A DNA stretch of 64,000 nucleotides, taken from positions 124,001 to 188,000 of the forward strand of contig JAPQWV010000496.1 in NCBI GenBank assembly GCA_027422505.1, read 5' to 3'. Numbering within the stretch: position 1 is the first letter of the stretch; every line of letters starts with the position of its first letter. Below are positions 1 to 11,540 of the stretch, one piece after another. A program made the translations under genes and the position numbers. The notes beneath the pieces are model-generated. The model saw only the letters and a list, made by a program, of their open reading frames with translations. It searched no databases and was not told where the DNA came from. Origin of the DNA: Craterostigma plantagineum. Its lineage: Eukaryota; Streptophyta; Magnoliopsida; Lamiales; Linderniaceae.

Positions 1-1
1 G

Positions 2-466
2 TTGGAGAACCCCGCTACGATGAGCTGGGAAAGATTCAAGGAGTTGTTCAGGGGCAAGTATCTCACCGCCCCTATTCGAGCACAGCGCCTGAACGAATTC
101 ATCAATCTCAGGCAGGGGCCCATGATAGTGGCCGAGTACATAAGGAAGTTTGAGCAGCTGTCCAGGTTCGCTGCTCACATGATCAGCACGGAAGCTCTAA
201 AAGTCGAACGCTTCCTGGAAGGATTGAAGCCTGAGCTCTACAGGGACGTGAGCATGGCAGGAATTCAGGGAGCTACCTACTCTCAGGTAGCAGAAAGAGC
301 TATGGTTGCTGAACAGGCGGAAGCCAGGATCTTAAAGGCACAAGAGGCCAAATGCAAGTTCGCGCAAATGCAAGGAGCGCAATGGAGCGGAGGAGACCAG
401 AAACGGCAGTTCGTGCCTAAAGGGGGCAAGAAGAGATTCCAGAACCGGCCTCCTCAACAGCCTTAG
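2..466 (+). pseudogene. gag: T1 gag, C-terminal half, interrupted by a stop
   Basis: Encodes the capsid-like part of a Ty3/gypsy Gag (retrotransposon gag domain): MSWERFKELFRGKY, a QGPMIVAEYIRKFEQLSRFA stretch, then LKPELYRDV, all hallmarks of this family. Gag would form the cytoplasmic particle that packages the element RNA. The N-terminus is outside the window. The frame closes with TAG at 464-466, but the same frame reopens at once and carries the zinc knuckle and pol, so this is a single nonsense change in what is normally one gag-pol frame rather than a natural end. Confidence 0.88.
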
Positions 467-469
467 GGA

Positions 470-2101
470 ATGATGAACAGACCACCGAACCCAAACCAGA
501 ATCAAGGGACAGCTCAATTCCCTAACTGTCAGAGGTGTGGAAGGAAGCACTTTGGGAACTGCAACACGCCTGCTAATGCGTGCTTCAGATGTGGGAAGAT
601 AGGTCATTTCGCAAAGCAGTGCCCTGAAAACATTCCAGGGAATCAGGCAGGAAACCCAGTAAGACCCCCGATGGTGCCAGCACGGGTGTACACCATCACG
701 TCCGAGGAAGCAGAGAACAACCCGGAGGTGGTAACAGGTACCCTACTGGTCCATCAAACTCCCACGTGCATTCTAGTAGATTACGGGGCGACCCACTCGT
801 TTGCGTCTGTGAAGTATGTGACGAAACTAGGGGTAACGCCTGAGCGAGTAGATTACGAATATAGCGTAGCAATTCCAAGCGGGGCACCAACTAGGACTAG
901 CCAAATGTTAAGAAATTGCCCAATCTTAATCGGTAACAGAGAATTGCCTGTAGACCTGATAGTCATCCCGATGGACGACTACGAGGTGATCCTCGGGATG
1001 GACTGGCTCTCGAAATACGGAGCAGTGATAGACTGTAACCGTAAAGTAGTTACGTTTAGCTTAGAAGGGGAAGAACCTTTCACCTTCAAGGGAACAATGA
1101 AGGGGAGAGGCACTCCGAGGATATCAGCCTTAAAAGCTCAACGATTAGTCAATTCCGGATGCGAGGCATACCTGGTGTTCGCGCTGAAGGCAGAAGAGAA
1201 TACCCCCACGAAACTTGAAGACGTACCCGTGATTAAGGAATTCTCCGACGTATTCCCGGAAGACTTGCCGGAATTACCCCCTGATAGAGAAATTGAGTTT
1301 ACGATTGACCTGGTGCCGGGAGTAGCACCAGTGTCCAAGGCTCCATATCGATTAGCGCCAACCGAATTAAAGGAGTTGAAGGGACAAATAGATGAACTCC
1401 TACAGAAAGGATTCATTCAGACCAGCTTTTCTCCCTGGGGAGCGCCAGTCCTGTTTGTACGAAAGAAGGATGGCTCGATGAGACTGTGTATAGACTATAG
1501 GGAGCTTAACAAATTGGCGATCAAGAATAGGTATCCACTACCCCGAATAGACGACCTCTTCGACCAATTACAAGGCGCCACAGTATTTTCTAAGATCGAC
1601 TTGAGGTCGGGCTACCATCAACTGAAAATCCGCAAGGAAGATGTTCCCAAAACGGCGTTCAGTACCAGATACGGGCATTTCGAATTTCTAGTCATGCCCT
1701 TTGGACTGACGAACGCACCGGCGGCCTTCATGGATCTAATGAACCGGGTGTTCGAAGCCTATCTAGACAAGTTTGTGATTGTTTTTATAGATGACATCCT
1801 CATCTATTCCAAGACGAAGGAGGAGCACGAGCAACACCTACGATTAGTCCTCGGGGTATTGAGAGAAAAGCAGCTGTACGCCAAGTTCAAAAAGTGTGAA
1901 TTCTGGCTGGACCAGGTGGCATTCTTGGGGCACATCGTCTCGGGAGCAGGAATCTCGGTGGACCCGAGCAAAATCGAAGCAATTAATGATTGGCCACAGC
2001 CGACCAACGTAACGGAAGTACGGAGCTTCCTAGGCTTAGCAGGCTACTACCGGAAGTTTATAAAAGATTTTTCGAAAATTGCCTCAACATTGACAAGTTG
2101 A
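470..2101 (+). pseudogene. pol: T1 zinc knuckle, protease and reverse transcriptase
   Basis: Same frame as the upstream gag piece. Residues 20-31 form a degenerate CX2CX3HX3C finger and residues 38-51 a canonical CX2CX4HX4C knuckle for RNA binding. The protease motif reads VDYGATHSF (residues 103-111): the catalytic Asp-Ser-Gly triplet is Asp-Tyr-Gly here, whereas the neighbouring element keeps DSG, so this protease should be dead. RT follows with [21 protein letters not shown] and the FIDD catalytic box at 1784-1795. The frame stops at 2101 through a one-base loss near 2095, after the [11 protein letters not shown] connection motif; RNase H continues in another frame. Confidence 0.92.
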
Positions 2102-2757
2102 CCCGAAAGAATACTCCTTTTCAATGGAGCGAAGAATGTGAACGAAGCTTCCAAGAACTGAAGAAGCGGCTTACTACAGCCCCAGTGTTAACGATACCCA
2201 CGGGAACAGGAGGGTTCTCTGTGTATAGCGACGCCTCGAAGAACGGGTTAGGATGCGTACTGATGCAGAACGGTAACGTGGTGGCTTACGCCTCACGACA
2301 ACTAAAGGAGTACGAAAAGAACTACCCTACACACGACTTGGAGCTTGCTGCTGTAGTCTTTGCTCTCAAGATTTGGAGGCACTACTTGTATGGAGAAAGA
2401 TGCGAAATTTACACCGATCACAAGAGTTTAAAGTATTTCTTCACCCAGAAGGAACTCAATATGAGGCAGAGAAGATGGCTGGAGCTAGTGAAAGACTACG
2501 ATTGTGTGATCAACTACCACCCAGGAAAGGCGAACGTGGTAGCTGATGCTCTAAGCCGGAAATCAGTAAGCGCGGAACTTCAACGGCTCGACGTGGAGAT
2601 CGTACCATTGGGAGAAGTCGAGGTAAAATTAGCATCCATAACTCTGCAACCAACACTACTGGAGCAGATAAAAAAGGCACAGGAAAACGACGAGTTTTAC
2701 TTGAAGACTAAGGAAGCGCAAACCGAGCAGCCAACGACGGACTTCGTGTTCGGGACG
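2096..2757 (+). pseudogene. pol: T1 RNase H domain, frameshifted from RT
   Basis: Encodes the RNase H that degrades RNA in the RNA-DNA hybrid during reverse transcription. Visible motifs are [15 protein letters not shown] (first Asp), [19 protein letters not shown] (catalytic Glu), YTDHKSL and the [20 protein letters not shown] / ADALSRK end. It is in a different frame from RT upstream, and a second shift near 2757 separates it from the integrase. Sequence between 2580 and 2757 is the variable linker before integrase. Confidence 0.92.
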
Positions 2758-4094
2758 ACGGAAGCTTATACTACAGGAGTAGATTGTACGTTCCGAACGA
2801 CGCGGATCTTAGACGAGTCATAATGACGGAAGCACATACCACGCCGTATTCGGTACACCCAGGAGCTACGAAGCTTTATAGGGATCTAAGGACTAACTAC
2901 TGGTGGCCGGGAATGAAAAAGGACGTAGCAACGTTCGTGAGCCAATGCCTCACCTGCCAGCAAATTAAGGCAGAACATCAGCGGCCGGCTGGGACGCTAG
3001 AACCGTTACCCATTCCGGAATGGAAATGGGATAACATTACCATGGATTTCGTAGTAGGACTTCCGAGGAACACGAAGGGGCACGACGCGATTTGGGTGAT
3101 TGTCGACAGACTCACCAAGTCCGCCCACTTCTTACCCATTAGCACGACGTTTTCCATGGAACGGTACGCGGAGCTCTATATTCAGGAGATAGTGCGACTG
3201 CACGGCGTTCCATCGTCGATAGTCTCGGATCGCGACTCCAGACTTCTTTCGAAATTCTGGACGAGCTTGCAAAAGGCGATGGGAACGAAGCTATCTTTTA
3301 GTACCGCCTACCACCCACAGACGGATGGTCAGTCCGAGCGAACCATTCAGACCCTGGAGGACATGCTCCGAGCGTGTGTACTCGATTTCAAAGGAAATTG
3401 GAGTAAGTACCTCCCACTGATCGAGTTCTCATATAACAATAGTTACCACGTCACCATTGGGATGGCACCATACGAAGCGCTATACGGGCGTAGGTGCAGA
3501 TCCCCAGTACATTGGGACGAAGTCGGAGATCGGGCAATGTTAGGCCCCGACATAGTACGAGAGATGACGGAAGCCATTACTACCATACGAGAAAGAATGC
3601 GAACGGCACAGAGTCGACAGAAAAGCTACGCTGATCGAAGACGTCGACCATTAGAATTTGAAGAGGGAGATATGGTGTTCGTGAAAGTATCACCGATGAA
3701 GGGCGTGAAGAGGTTTGGGAAGAAAGGAAAGCTGAGTCCTAGGTATATAGGACCGTTTAGGATACTGAAAAGAGTAGGCGAGGTAGCATACCAATTGGAG
3801 CTGCCTGCGTCGTTAGCGCAAGTGCATGACGTGTTCCACGTCTCTACATTGCGAAAATACATAGCTGACCCGAACCACGTTCTAAGAAACGAATCTCTAC
3901 ATCAACAATTGAAACCGGATCTAAGCTACGAAGAGAGTCCGGTGGAGATATTGATGTACGAGACCAAAAGACTTAGGAACAAAGACATTCCTTTAGTGAA
4001 AGTGTTGTGGCGGGACCAATCCACGGAAGAAGCCACATGGGAACGGGAGGACGAAATGCGAATTCGTTACCCCGAATTGTTTCACACGGGCTGA
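2757..4094 (+). pseudogene. pol: T1 integrase with C-terminal chromodomain
   Basis: Would insert the element cDNA. The N-terminal HHCC zinc-binding region is visible (SVHPGATK, CLTCQQIK), followed by the catalytic Asp in ITMDFVVGLP, the second in VSDRDSRLL and the Glu in TDGQSERTIQTLEDML. The GPF/Y-type module (YIGPFRILKRVGEVAYQLEL) precedes a chromodomain at about 3940-4090 (LVKVLWRDQSTEEATWERED). Known chromoviral chromodomains guide insertion to heterochromatin, which fits the nested context. This segment itself is open to a TGA at 4092-4094; it is broken only from its upstream frame. Confidence 0.93.
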
Positions 4095-4116
4095 TTTCGG
4101 GGGCGAAATCCTCCTT

Positions 4117-4129
4117 AAGGGGGGGAGGA
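4117..4129 (+). other. T1 polypurine tract
   Basis: A run of A and G immediately before the LTR start, the primer site for plus-strand DNA synthesis. It lies 23 bp after the integrase stop, as usual in this clade. Confidence 0.85.
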
Positions 4130-4975
4130 TGTAGGACCCCGGTCCCCGGAAATTAGGTCGGCCAATAAATTAAGTGTGTGCTTTACTCGATTTCATGATA
4201 ATGGCGTGTATTTTATATGCTTATGTGAATATTACGAGAAAATTTCATGCAATTACGCGCTATCGAGTTCATGTCCGTTATGACCCTAACTTAAGAAGGG
4301 TAATTTTCGAAATATCAAAGGAAACAACTAATGATGGTTAAAAGGGAAATTGATAGAATTTATGTTGGGTTAGAATTTTAGTTATTATTGGGTCATGGCT
4401 AAGAAAGGGAATTGGACTAGAAAATAAATAAAAAGGCCCAAGCCCATAAGAATACAAAATGATAACCAAATATTGGCTAGAATTCATTTTGGGCTAGACC
4501 TTACAATTAGGCCCAAGTAGGATTAAGTCAAAAATAGGAAACATAATTCCTTAAATGAAGGGAAAACCCACGCCACCTTGTGCTTTATCTACCATAAGCT
4601 AAAGAAAATATCTAAGTTAATTATTCAAAACTCCACACCCACACTTGAAAGCCAACGAAAGGAAGAAGAAGAGAAGGAGGAAGCTAGACGGATTTTTCGA
4701 AACCAAAGCACTCCAAGAAGTTGAAGATCGAAGTTGGTGAGTGAAATTCCTACCTCAAGCTAATTCGATTTTTATTTCATGGTATAAAACATGTTTAGGG
4801 CTAGGAGATTTAGGAGACGAGATGTTACAAAGACGGCAAAAAGCCCTAACCTTGGACGAAAATCCATAAGCTAAAGACTCCCTTGAGCTTAGCTAAATGT
4901 TGGGTAGAATAAGCTAAAAATCTTGTGCTGTGGGATGATGAACGACAAAGAATGGAAGATGATGACAAAAGTCGA

Positions 4976-5935
4976 AGTATAATGTCGAGCCATGTTGAGT
5001 CATGTCGACATTTTCTTCAAAATGTCGAAATGCAATGTCTAGGTAAGATAGCTAAAAATGTCGAGCTAAATGTCAACAATAATGTCGAGATGTTTAATGA
5101 TAAATGTCGAAACCCTTAAGCCAAATGTCGAAATCTACTAGCCGGATAAATGTCGAAAGGTTAGATGAGATGTCGACGTAATATATGTCGAGATTTATTA
5201 AATGTCGAGTTCATACATAAAATATCGAGACCAAGATAAATGTCGAAATTAAAGTCGAGGTGAATCTCATGTCGACATCTTACGCTCCAAAATGTCGAGA
5301 TCTGTACCTGGATAAAATGTCGGGTTCAAAGAAGTCGAGATAAACGTCGAAACCATATTAAGGAAAAATGTCGAAACGATATTAAGAAAAATGTCGAGAG
5401 CCACGTTAAACTCATGTCGACATTTCCATTGTACAAAATGTCGAAGCATAAATGTCGAGGTCTCTATCCGGGTAAATGTCGAAATGAAAGGAATAAAATA
5501 TCGAGACCTCTAACTGAAATAAATGTCGTGTTCTTAAATCATCTAAATGTCGAGTCCATACACAAAATGTCGAGATCTTTAAATCGTTTAAATGTCGAGG
5601 TTTCTAAATGTCGAGACCCTTTAATAAAATGTCGAAATGACAAAGTAAAATGTCGAAAACTTGAAAATGTCCAGTAGTTTTGGGGGAGATCCTCAAATAA
5701 CTCAAATGTCGAAATCTTTGAGAAAATATCCAAGTGAAGTTCGAAGATTTACTTCCAGTATCGACATTTGATATAAGAAATGTCGAAGATCATGTTAAAA
5801 TGTATATCGACATTTTGTTTAAAATATCGAAACACATGGCACGATTTTGAATTCGTAGGAACCCGAGATTTATCTACATGCCGAGATTAAGTATGGAATC
5901 GAGATTTTCCTTATAATGTCGAGATTTAATTTAAC
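4976..5935 (+). repeat. TGTCGA hexamer array inside the T1 LTR
   Basis: About 29 exact TGTCGA hexamers by hand count in 960 bp, mostly as AAATGTCGAGA or AAATGTCGAAA, nearly all on the plus strand, at irregular spacing of roughly 15-60 bp. Near-matches (TATCGA, TGTCGG, AGTCGA) fill gaps. It is an eroded short-period repeat rather than a regular satellite. Confidence 0.9.
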
Positions 5936-6429
5936 CAACGACTCGAAATCTATTTTAAACCAAGATGTACATATAGGGCTTGAAGATTAACATACTTAAA
6001 CCATTAAATAAAATAGCGCACTGACACCAATATTTCATGCCTAAGGTCGGGACTTAGGAACACCTACGGGTCAGGTGACTGCTAATCTACGGACGACAGG
6101 TAAGTAGAAATCCAACTACGACACACAACTTATTTTACGTGCCTAAATTGCGTGATTAAATGCCTACGTGTTCTTTTATGAATTTCGTAAATTGATTTAA
6201 GTATTTAAATGTGGTAAGTCTATGTTGCACTTACCTGCATCTGCATATGCATACTCACGTGCACACACGAACTCGTGAGGGAGGGTCGTGGGGTTGAGTG
6301 TGCATACCATTATGTCGCTTGTATGCGACTAAGACCCGCCGATATAGGCCGGTGTGTCGACTCGTAGTTGAGTCATGGACGACTTCTATGGCACCCTATA
6401 TGGCGTACGACGCCGATTATTATTGAGGC

Positions 6430-6645
6430 AGGAGGAGCGACCCAGGAAGGAGCGACCTAGCTATGCTAGCATAGGCTAACTGGCGTAGGCAACTGCCCTA
6501 TTTGCGGAAGGAGCGACCTGGAAGGAGCGACCTAGGGGGAATCCTAGCGTAGGCTACCAGCGTGGGCTACCGTATGACAGAGGGGACGACCTGGGAGGGT
6601 GCGACCTAGGGAGACCTAGCGTAGGCTACCCAGCGTGGGTCGCTG
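6430..6645 (+). repeat. GGAGCGACCT / TAGGCTACC repeat cluster in the T1 LTR
   Basis: Repeated GGAAGGAGCGACCTGG, GGAGCGACCTAG and CTAGCGTAGGCTAC units alternate about seven times. A single related unit (GGAAGGAGCGGCCTGG and GAGTAGGCTACC) occurs in the T2 LTR near 13321-13362, so the two LTR families share ancestry here. Confidence 0.75.
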
Positions 6646-7320
6646 TCACGATCCTATTGAGGACATTTGAGCTCTTAGTGGTGCATAGTAAGTGCGTCGC
6701 GGGCCCCGAGTGACATTAGTCTGAGTACATTGATACGATTTTTATATGCATCGGCGCGGATTGCCTTTGCGAGTGTTATATGCATCGACGCGGATTGTCG
6801 TTGCGGGGGAGTGTCACATGCATACATGCATGATTTCTGCTTACTGAGCCTCGGTGGCTCATTCCTTACGTTGTGTGTTGTAGGCACCGACGACCACGGT
6901 ATGTGATCGTATTGAAAGACAAGGCCGACCTTTTGAAGCTTCGTGCTGCTTTTGGGGTGGACGTGTGTGTGTGGATGACGACCTGTGAGGCCGGGCGCAT
7001 AGGAGCTTTTGCTGTGCCGACACACCTTCGCCGTTGTAGTTAGACCATGTCTAGAACCTGATGTTCGACATGCATTCTTTTGTCTTGTATAGAACAATGT
7101 TTCATTCCATATATGAAAATGAAAAATGAAAAATTTATACGCATTTTCGGTGCACTTCTTTATTTACAAACTCGCTAGGCACGTAGAATGCGCTAGAATA
7201 GGCGGTTAGGAAGTCGGGTCGCGACAAGAACGAGCCTCGCCTGTAAGTTTTTTTTATAACTTATGTGATTATGTGTTATTAAAATGTGTTGTATGTGTGA
7301 CGAATAGATCATTATCGAAA

Positions 7321-8207
7321 ATGAGGCGACAGCGTTGAGAAAAAGGGGGAGAGTCAAGTCGTAGGGGCGAATCTGAGTCCCCTGCGAGTGAGCGTGATTC
7401 CATGATAATGCGCTTAACCGAACTGATCCCACGTCGGTCGGATCAGATAAATGAGCTGATACAACACCGCAATTCATTTGAGCATCACTCCTCGCCGCAA
7501 CCAGAACGTATCGAAATTACCGGGGAACGTTTCCGAAAACTAAATCCTCCGACATTCGCTGATGCCACTAATCCTATAGTGCCAGAAGACGGGTTACGTA
7601 CGATCGAAGACATGTTCATCTATAGCGTGTGCCAGAGGAGGAGAAGGTTCTTTGTGCCATTTCCATGCTAAGAGGAAACGCTAGGTTTTGGTGGGACACA
7701 GTGAAAGTACTAGAGAACCCAGTGACGATGCCGTGGGAGCACTTCAAGGAGCTGTTTCATAACAAGTACTTCTCAGCCCATGAACAAGAACGAAGGATGC
7801 TCGAATTTATGAACCTGGAACAAGGAGGGATGTCAGTTGCGGAGTATATCCGTAAGTTTGAGGAGCTGTCCCGCTTCGCCCCTCACATGGTGTCCACTAA
7901 TCTGTTGAAGGTGACAAGGTTCATAACTGGCCTCAAACCTGAACTTTATCGAGACTTAAGTATAACGGGAGTTAGACAGCTGGAGTTTACTCAAGTAGCG
8001 GATCGGGCAATGATTGCGGAGCAGGCGGAGGCACAGATTGTGGAGGCCCGGGAGGCAAAAAGAAGACATGAGAATCAACAAGGGGGAGGAGGTGATCGCA
8101 AGCGCCAATTCTTTGGCAAAGGCCATGGCAAAAATAATCAAAACAACCGACCGGACCAACAGAACTGGCGCCCAAATGAACCAAGCGCCAACAAATATTT
8201 TGAGTAG
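7321..8207 (+). pseudogene. gag: T2 gag, frameshifted
   Basis: The leader ATG at 7321 runs into an early TGA. The downstream N-terminal part (RSDQINELIQHRNSF, about 7402-7625) shifts frame near 7630 into the capsid-like part (EEEKVLCAISMLRGNARFWW, then FKELFHNKYFS, MSVAEYIRKFEELSRFAPH and LKPELYRDLSI). The C-terminal basic region before the zinc knuckle is also frameshifted. It matches the T1 gag piece over their shared length. Confidence 0.88.
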
Positions 8208-9118
8208 GCCTCCAAACCCCACGCCTCGATGCCAACAATGCGGGCGTTATCACTTCGGAGTCTGCTTTAGATCTGGTTCTAACCCAGGCCCTCAGTGCTT
8301 TCGATGTGGAAAGAATGGTCATTATGCGAGGAGCTGTTCGGAGAACCTACCCATGAATTCGACTCAACCGCCGGTTCGACCTCCATCGGTCCCAGACAGA
8401 GTTTTCACCCTGACGAATGAGGAAGCAGAAGCAAACCCAGCTGTAGTGACGGGTACGTTGAATATCTTTCACGTGCCTACGTCTGTTCTCATTGACTCTG
8501 GTGCCACACATTCGTTTGTGTCGGTAACTATATGGAAAGAGTAGGAATCTATCCTACTCAGTCTGAATGATGTTATGTAGTGATAATACCTCACGGGGAC
8601 CCAATTCGAACCAACAGGGCAGTACAGAAATGTCCTATAAACATCGAGGGTAGAAACTTAGAAGCTGATCTGATTGTGATCCCGATGAACGATTATGACA
8701 TCATATTTGGGATGATTGGCTTTCGAAATATAGAGCCATGATTGACTGTGCTAAGAAGATAGTGAAATTTCAATTGCCTGAGGATGAGGTATTTACTTTT
8801 TCGGGTAAAACCAACCAAAGTTGTATTCCTCGAATTTCGGCTTTTAAGGCCCAACTACTTTTTAGATTGGGTTGTGAATCTTTCTTAGTATGTGCGGTAA
8901 AGGCAGAGAAAGCCCCTCTTCCAGAATTGAAGGATGTGCCAATAGTAAATAAGTTCGCCGGTGTATTTCCCGATGATCTCCTGGGGTTACCCCCTGATCG
9001 AGAAATACAGTTCACCATTGACCTAGTGCCAGGAGCGGGTCCTTTCCCTAAAGCCCCTTATCGATTAACACCAAACGAGTTAAAGGAGTTAAAGGAACAC
9101 CTTGAGGAGCTGTTATAG
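8208..9118 (+). pseudogene. pol: T2 zinc knuckle and protease
   Basis: Contains a CX2C...H...C finger (CQQCGRYHFGVC), a canonical knuckle (CFRCGKNGHYARSC) and a protease with an intact VLIDSGATHSFVSV active site. A frame break near 8540 removes part of the protease, and the flap region resumes near 8650 (DLIVIPMNDYD). The segment 8738-9118 is the protease-RT linker with [19 protein letters not shown]. It ends at TAG 9116-9118, where an RT codon has become a stop. Confidence 0.88.
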
Positions 9119-9735
9119 AAGGGATTTATTCAGCCTAGTTTTTACCTTGGGGAGCACCAATATTGTTTGTGAAAAAGAAAGATGGATCGATGAGGATGTG
9201 CATCGATTACCGGGAGCTGAATAAAATTACGATTAAGAACAAGTACCCATTGCCTAGGATAGATGACCTGTTCGATCAACTACATGGTGCTAAGGTATTT
9301 TCAAAAATTGACCTTCGTTCGGGGTACCACCAGCTAAAAATTCGGGAGTCAGACGTCCCAAAAACGGCATTTCGCACGAGGTACGGCCATTATGAATTTT
9401 TGGTAATGCCTTTTGAATTGACGAATGCACCTACAACCTTTATGGACTTGATGAATCGAGTTTTTAAGGATATTCTGGACCAGTTTGTTATTGTCTTTAT
9501 CGATGATATCCTCATTTATTCCAAGTCAAAGGAAGAACATGCAGTTCATCTACGAATTATCTTGGGAACTCTACGAGAAAAACAACTTTATGCCAAATTT
9601 AAGAAGTGCGAGTTCTGGCTAGAGCAAGTAACCTTTTTGGGACACGTCGTTTCTGGAAGTGGAATTTCTGTAGATCCTGGTAAGATCGAAGCGATAAATA
9701 ATTGGCCACAACCAACTACCCCAAGAGATCCGTAG
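9119..9735 (+). pseudogene. pol: T2 reverse transcriptase
   Basis: Carries [40 protein letters not shown], the FIDD catalytic box (about 9500-9511) and the [16 protein letters not shown] thumb region. One conserved residue is changed: FGLTNAP of T1 is FELTNAP here. The frame is lost just after PQPTTP, and the [11 protein letters not shown] connection follows in another frame at about 9737-9769. Confidence 0.92.
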
Positions 9736-9736
9736 C

Positions 9737-10383
9737 TTCCTAGGGCTCGCTGGGTATTACCGAAAATTCATTAAGGATTTCTCCAGCATTGCTTCGATGC
9801 TCACAAACCTAACTAAAAAGAACGTCCCATTCGCCAAGAGCTTAAGAAGCGGCTAACTACAGCCCCAATCCTTACGACACCTTCGGGAACTGGAGGATTT
9901 TCAGTATATAGTGATGCCTCGAAAAATGGTTTGGGATGTGTACTGATGCAGAATGGGAAGGTTATTGCATACGCCTCCCGATAATTGAAGGAATACGAGA
10001 AGAATTACCCAACTCACGATCTCGAGCTTGCAGCAGTGTTGTTCGCTTTGAAAATATGGCGGCACTACCTATACGGAGAACGGTGTGAGATTTTTACAGA
10101 CCATACGAGTCTGAAGTACTTCTTCACTCAGAAAGAGCTGAACATGAGACAAAGGCGGTGGTTAGAACTTGTGAACGACTACGACTGTGTAATTAGCTAT
10201 CACCCAGGGAAAGCGAATGTAGTCGCAGACACGTTAAGTAGGAAAGCTGTAAACGCAGAATTTCACCAGCTTGGAGTAGAAGTAGTTGTGCTCGGGGAAG
10301 TGGAGACTAGAATAGCAGCATTGACCCTCCAACCAACCCTGCTCGAAAGGATCACCTTAGCTCAGAAGGAAGACGGGCTATAA
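9737..10383 (+). pseudogene. pol: T2 RNase H
   Basis: Connection motif, then the first RNase H strand ([15 protein letters not shown], about 9904-9950), a TAA at about 9982 within [18 protein letters not shown], and the rest of the domain to [20 protein letters not shown] short deletion near 9830 removed sequence between the connection and RNase H. The open part ends at 10383 in the pre-integrase linker. Confidence 0.9.
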
Positions 10384-11501
10384 TAAAGATCAAAGACGAT
10401 CAAACAATGCCGACCGACTTTGAAATCAAGGAAGACGGGAGTCTTCGCTATAAAAATCGGTTGTATGTACCTGACAACCAAGAACTTCGGTGAACAATAA
10501 TGATAGAGGCACATGCAACCCAGTACTCAATACATCCAAGCGCCACAAAGATGTACCGAGACCTGCAAACAAATTATTGGTGGCCTGGGATGAAGAAAGA
10601 CATTGCAGAGTTTAGCAAATGTTTATCGTGCCAACTCATAAAGGCCGAACACCAAAGACCAGCAGGAATGTTGCAACCTCTGCCAATCCCCGAATGGAAA
10701 TGGGACCATATCACCATGGATTTTGTCGTTGGTTTGCCGAAAACCGTGAAAGGTCACGACGCTATCTGGGTAATAGTTGATAGGTTGACCAAGTCAGCCC
10801 ATTTTCTATCCATAAGTTCGACATTTTCCTTGGAGCGTTTGTGCAGAATTATACATTCAGGAAATAGTTCGACTTCACAGGATTCCGAAATCGATCGTCT
10901 CGGATCGAGACTCAAGATTCCTGTCAAACTTCTGGAGATGATACGAGGAACCTTATTGGATCCCGAGATGATACGAGGAATGACTGAGGCAATAGCCAAA
11001 ATTCGAGAAAGAATGCGGACGGCTCAGAGTCGTCAGAAAAGTTATGCAGATCATCGACGAAGGCCACTAGAGTTTGCAATAGACGATTGGGTATTTCTAA
11101 AAGTATCCCCTATAAAGGGCGTGAAACGATTCGGGAAGAAGGGCAAACTAAGCTCTAGATTTATTGGTCCTTTCAGAATACTTAAACAAGTTGGCGAAGT
11201 TGCATACCAGTTAGAACTACCGGCAACACTCGCACAAGTTCACGACGTTTTTCATGTATCGGCATTAAGGAAGTATATTGCGGATCTGAGCCATGTATTG
11301 AAGAATGAAGTTCTCTACCAACAGTCAAAGCCAGACTTAACCTATGAAGAACAACCGGTAGAGATTTTAATGAGAGAGGTGAAACAACTTCGGAAAAGAA
11401 ATTTCTTTAGTCAAGGTGTTGTGGCGAAACCAGTCAGTTGAAGAGGCTACATGGGAAAGAAAAGACGAAATGAGAAGTCGTTATCCTGATTTACTCTAAT
11501 G
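10384..11501 (+). pseudogene. pol: T2 integrase-chromodomain with a deleted catalytic core
   Basis: The HHCC region (SIHPSATK, CLSCQLIK) and first catalytic Asp (ITMDFVVGLP) are present. From about 10850 the frame shifts (the VSDRDSR region is readable only in another frame), and near 10935 sequence through the Glu helix is missing. A 16-bp repeat, GAGATGATACGAGGAA, flanks the scar at about 10935-10950 and 10965-10980. The GPFRIL module and a frameshifted chromodomain (VEEATWERKDEM) follow, ending at TAA about 11499. Confidence 0.9.
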
Positions 11502-11528
11502 GCACAATTTCGGGGACGAAATTCTCTT

Positions 11529-11540
11529 AAGGGGGGAGAA
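11529..11540 (+). other. T2 polypurine tract
   Basis: AAGGGGGGAGAA immediately before the LTR, preceded by a TTTCGGGGACGAAATTC sequence like that before the T1 tract. Confidence 0.85.

Larger units (their letters stand above)
1..7226 (+). mobile_element. Ty3/gypsy Tekay/Del-type chromovirus T1, 5' end outside window
   Basis: The window opens inside gag. In order there are gag, CCHC zinc knuckle, aspartic protease, reverse transcriptase, RNase H, integrase and a C-terminal chromodomain, then a polypurine tract and a 3' LTR. Integrase after RT/RNase H is the Ty3/gypsy order, and the chromodomain plus a 3 kb LTR fits the plant Tekay/Del clade. The copy is inactive: an in-frame stop inside gag, a protease active-site change and at least two frameshifts. 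Its 5' LTR lies left of the window. The 3' LTR ends directly against the leader of a second Tekay element, so T1 was probably inserted into that one. Confidence 0.93.
4130..7226 (+). repeat. T1 3' LTR (3.1 kb, TG...CA)
   Basis: Starts TGTAGGACCCCGG directly after the polypurine tract and ends GGTCGCGACA. The length is typical of Tekay LTRs. Non-coding, with its own internal repeats: the TGTCGA array (about 4976-5935) and a cluster of GGAGCGACCT units (about 6430-6640). Near 6840-6900 a diverged version of a block shared by other Tekay LTRs here is visible (before TTGTAGGCACCGACGA). Short reading frames inside have no recognisable product. Confidence 0.88.

Noticed and set aside
4976..5935. 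CRISPR-like array
   Set aside because: The repeated word is only 6-11 bp, spacing is irregular, and the context is a plant LTR with no cas genes.
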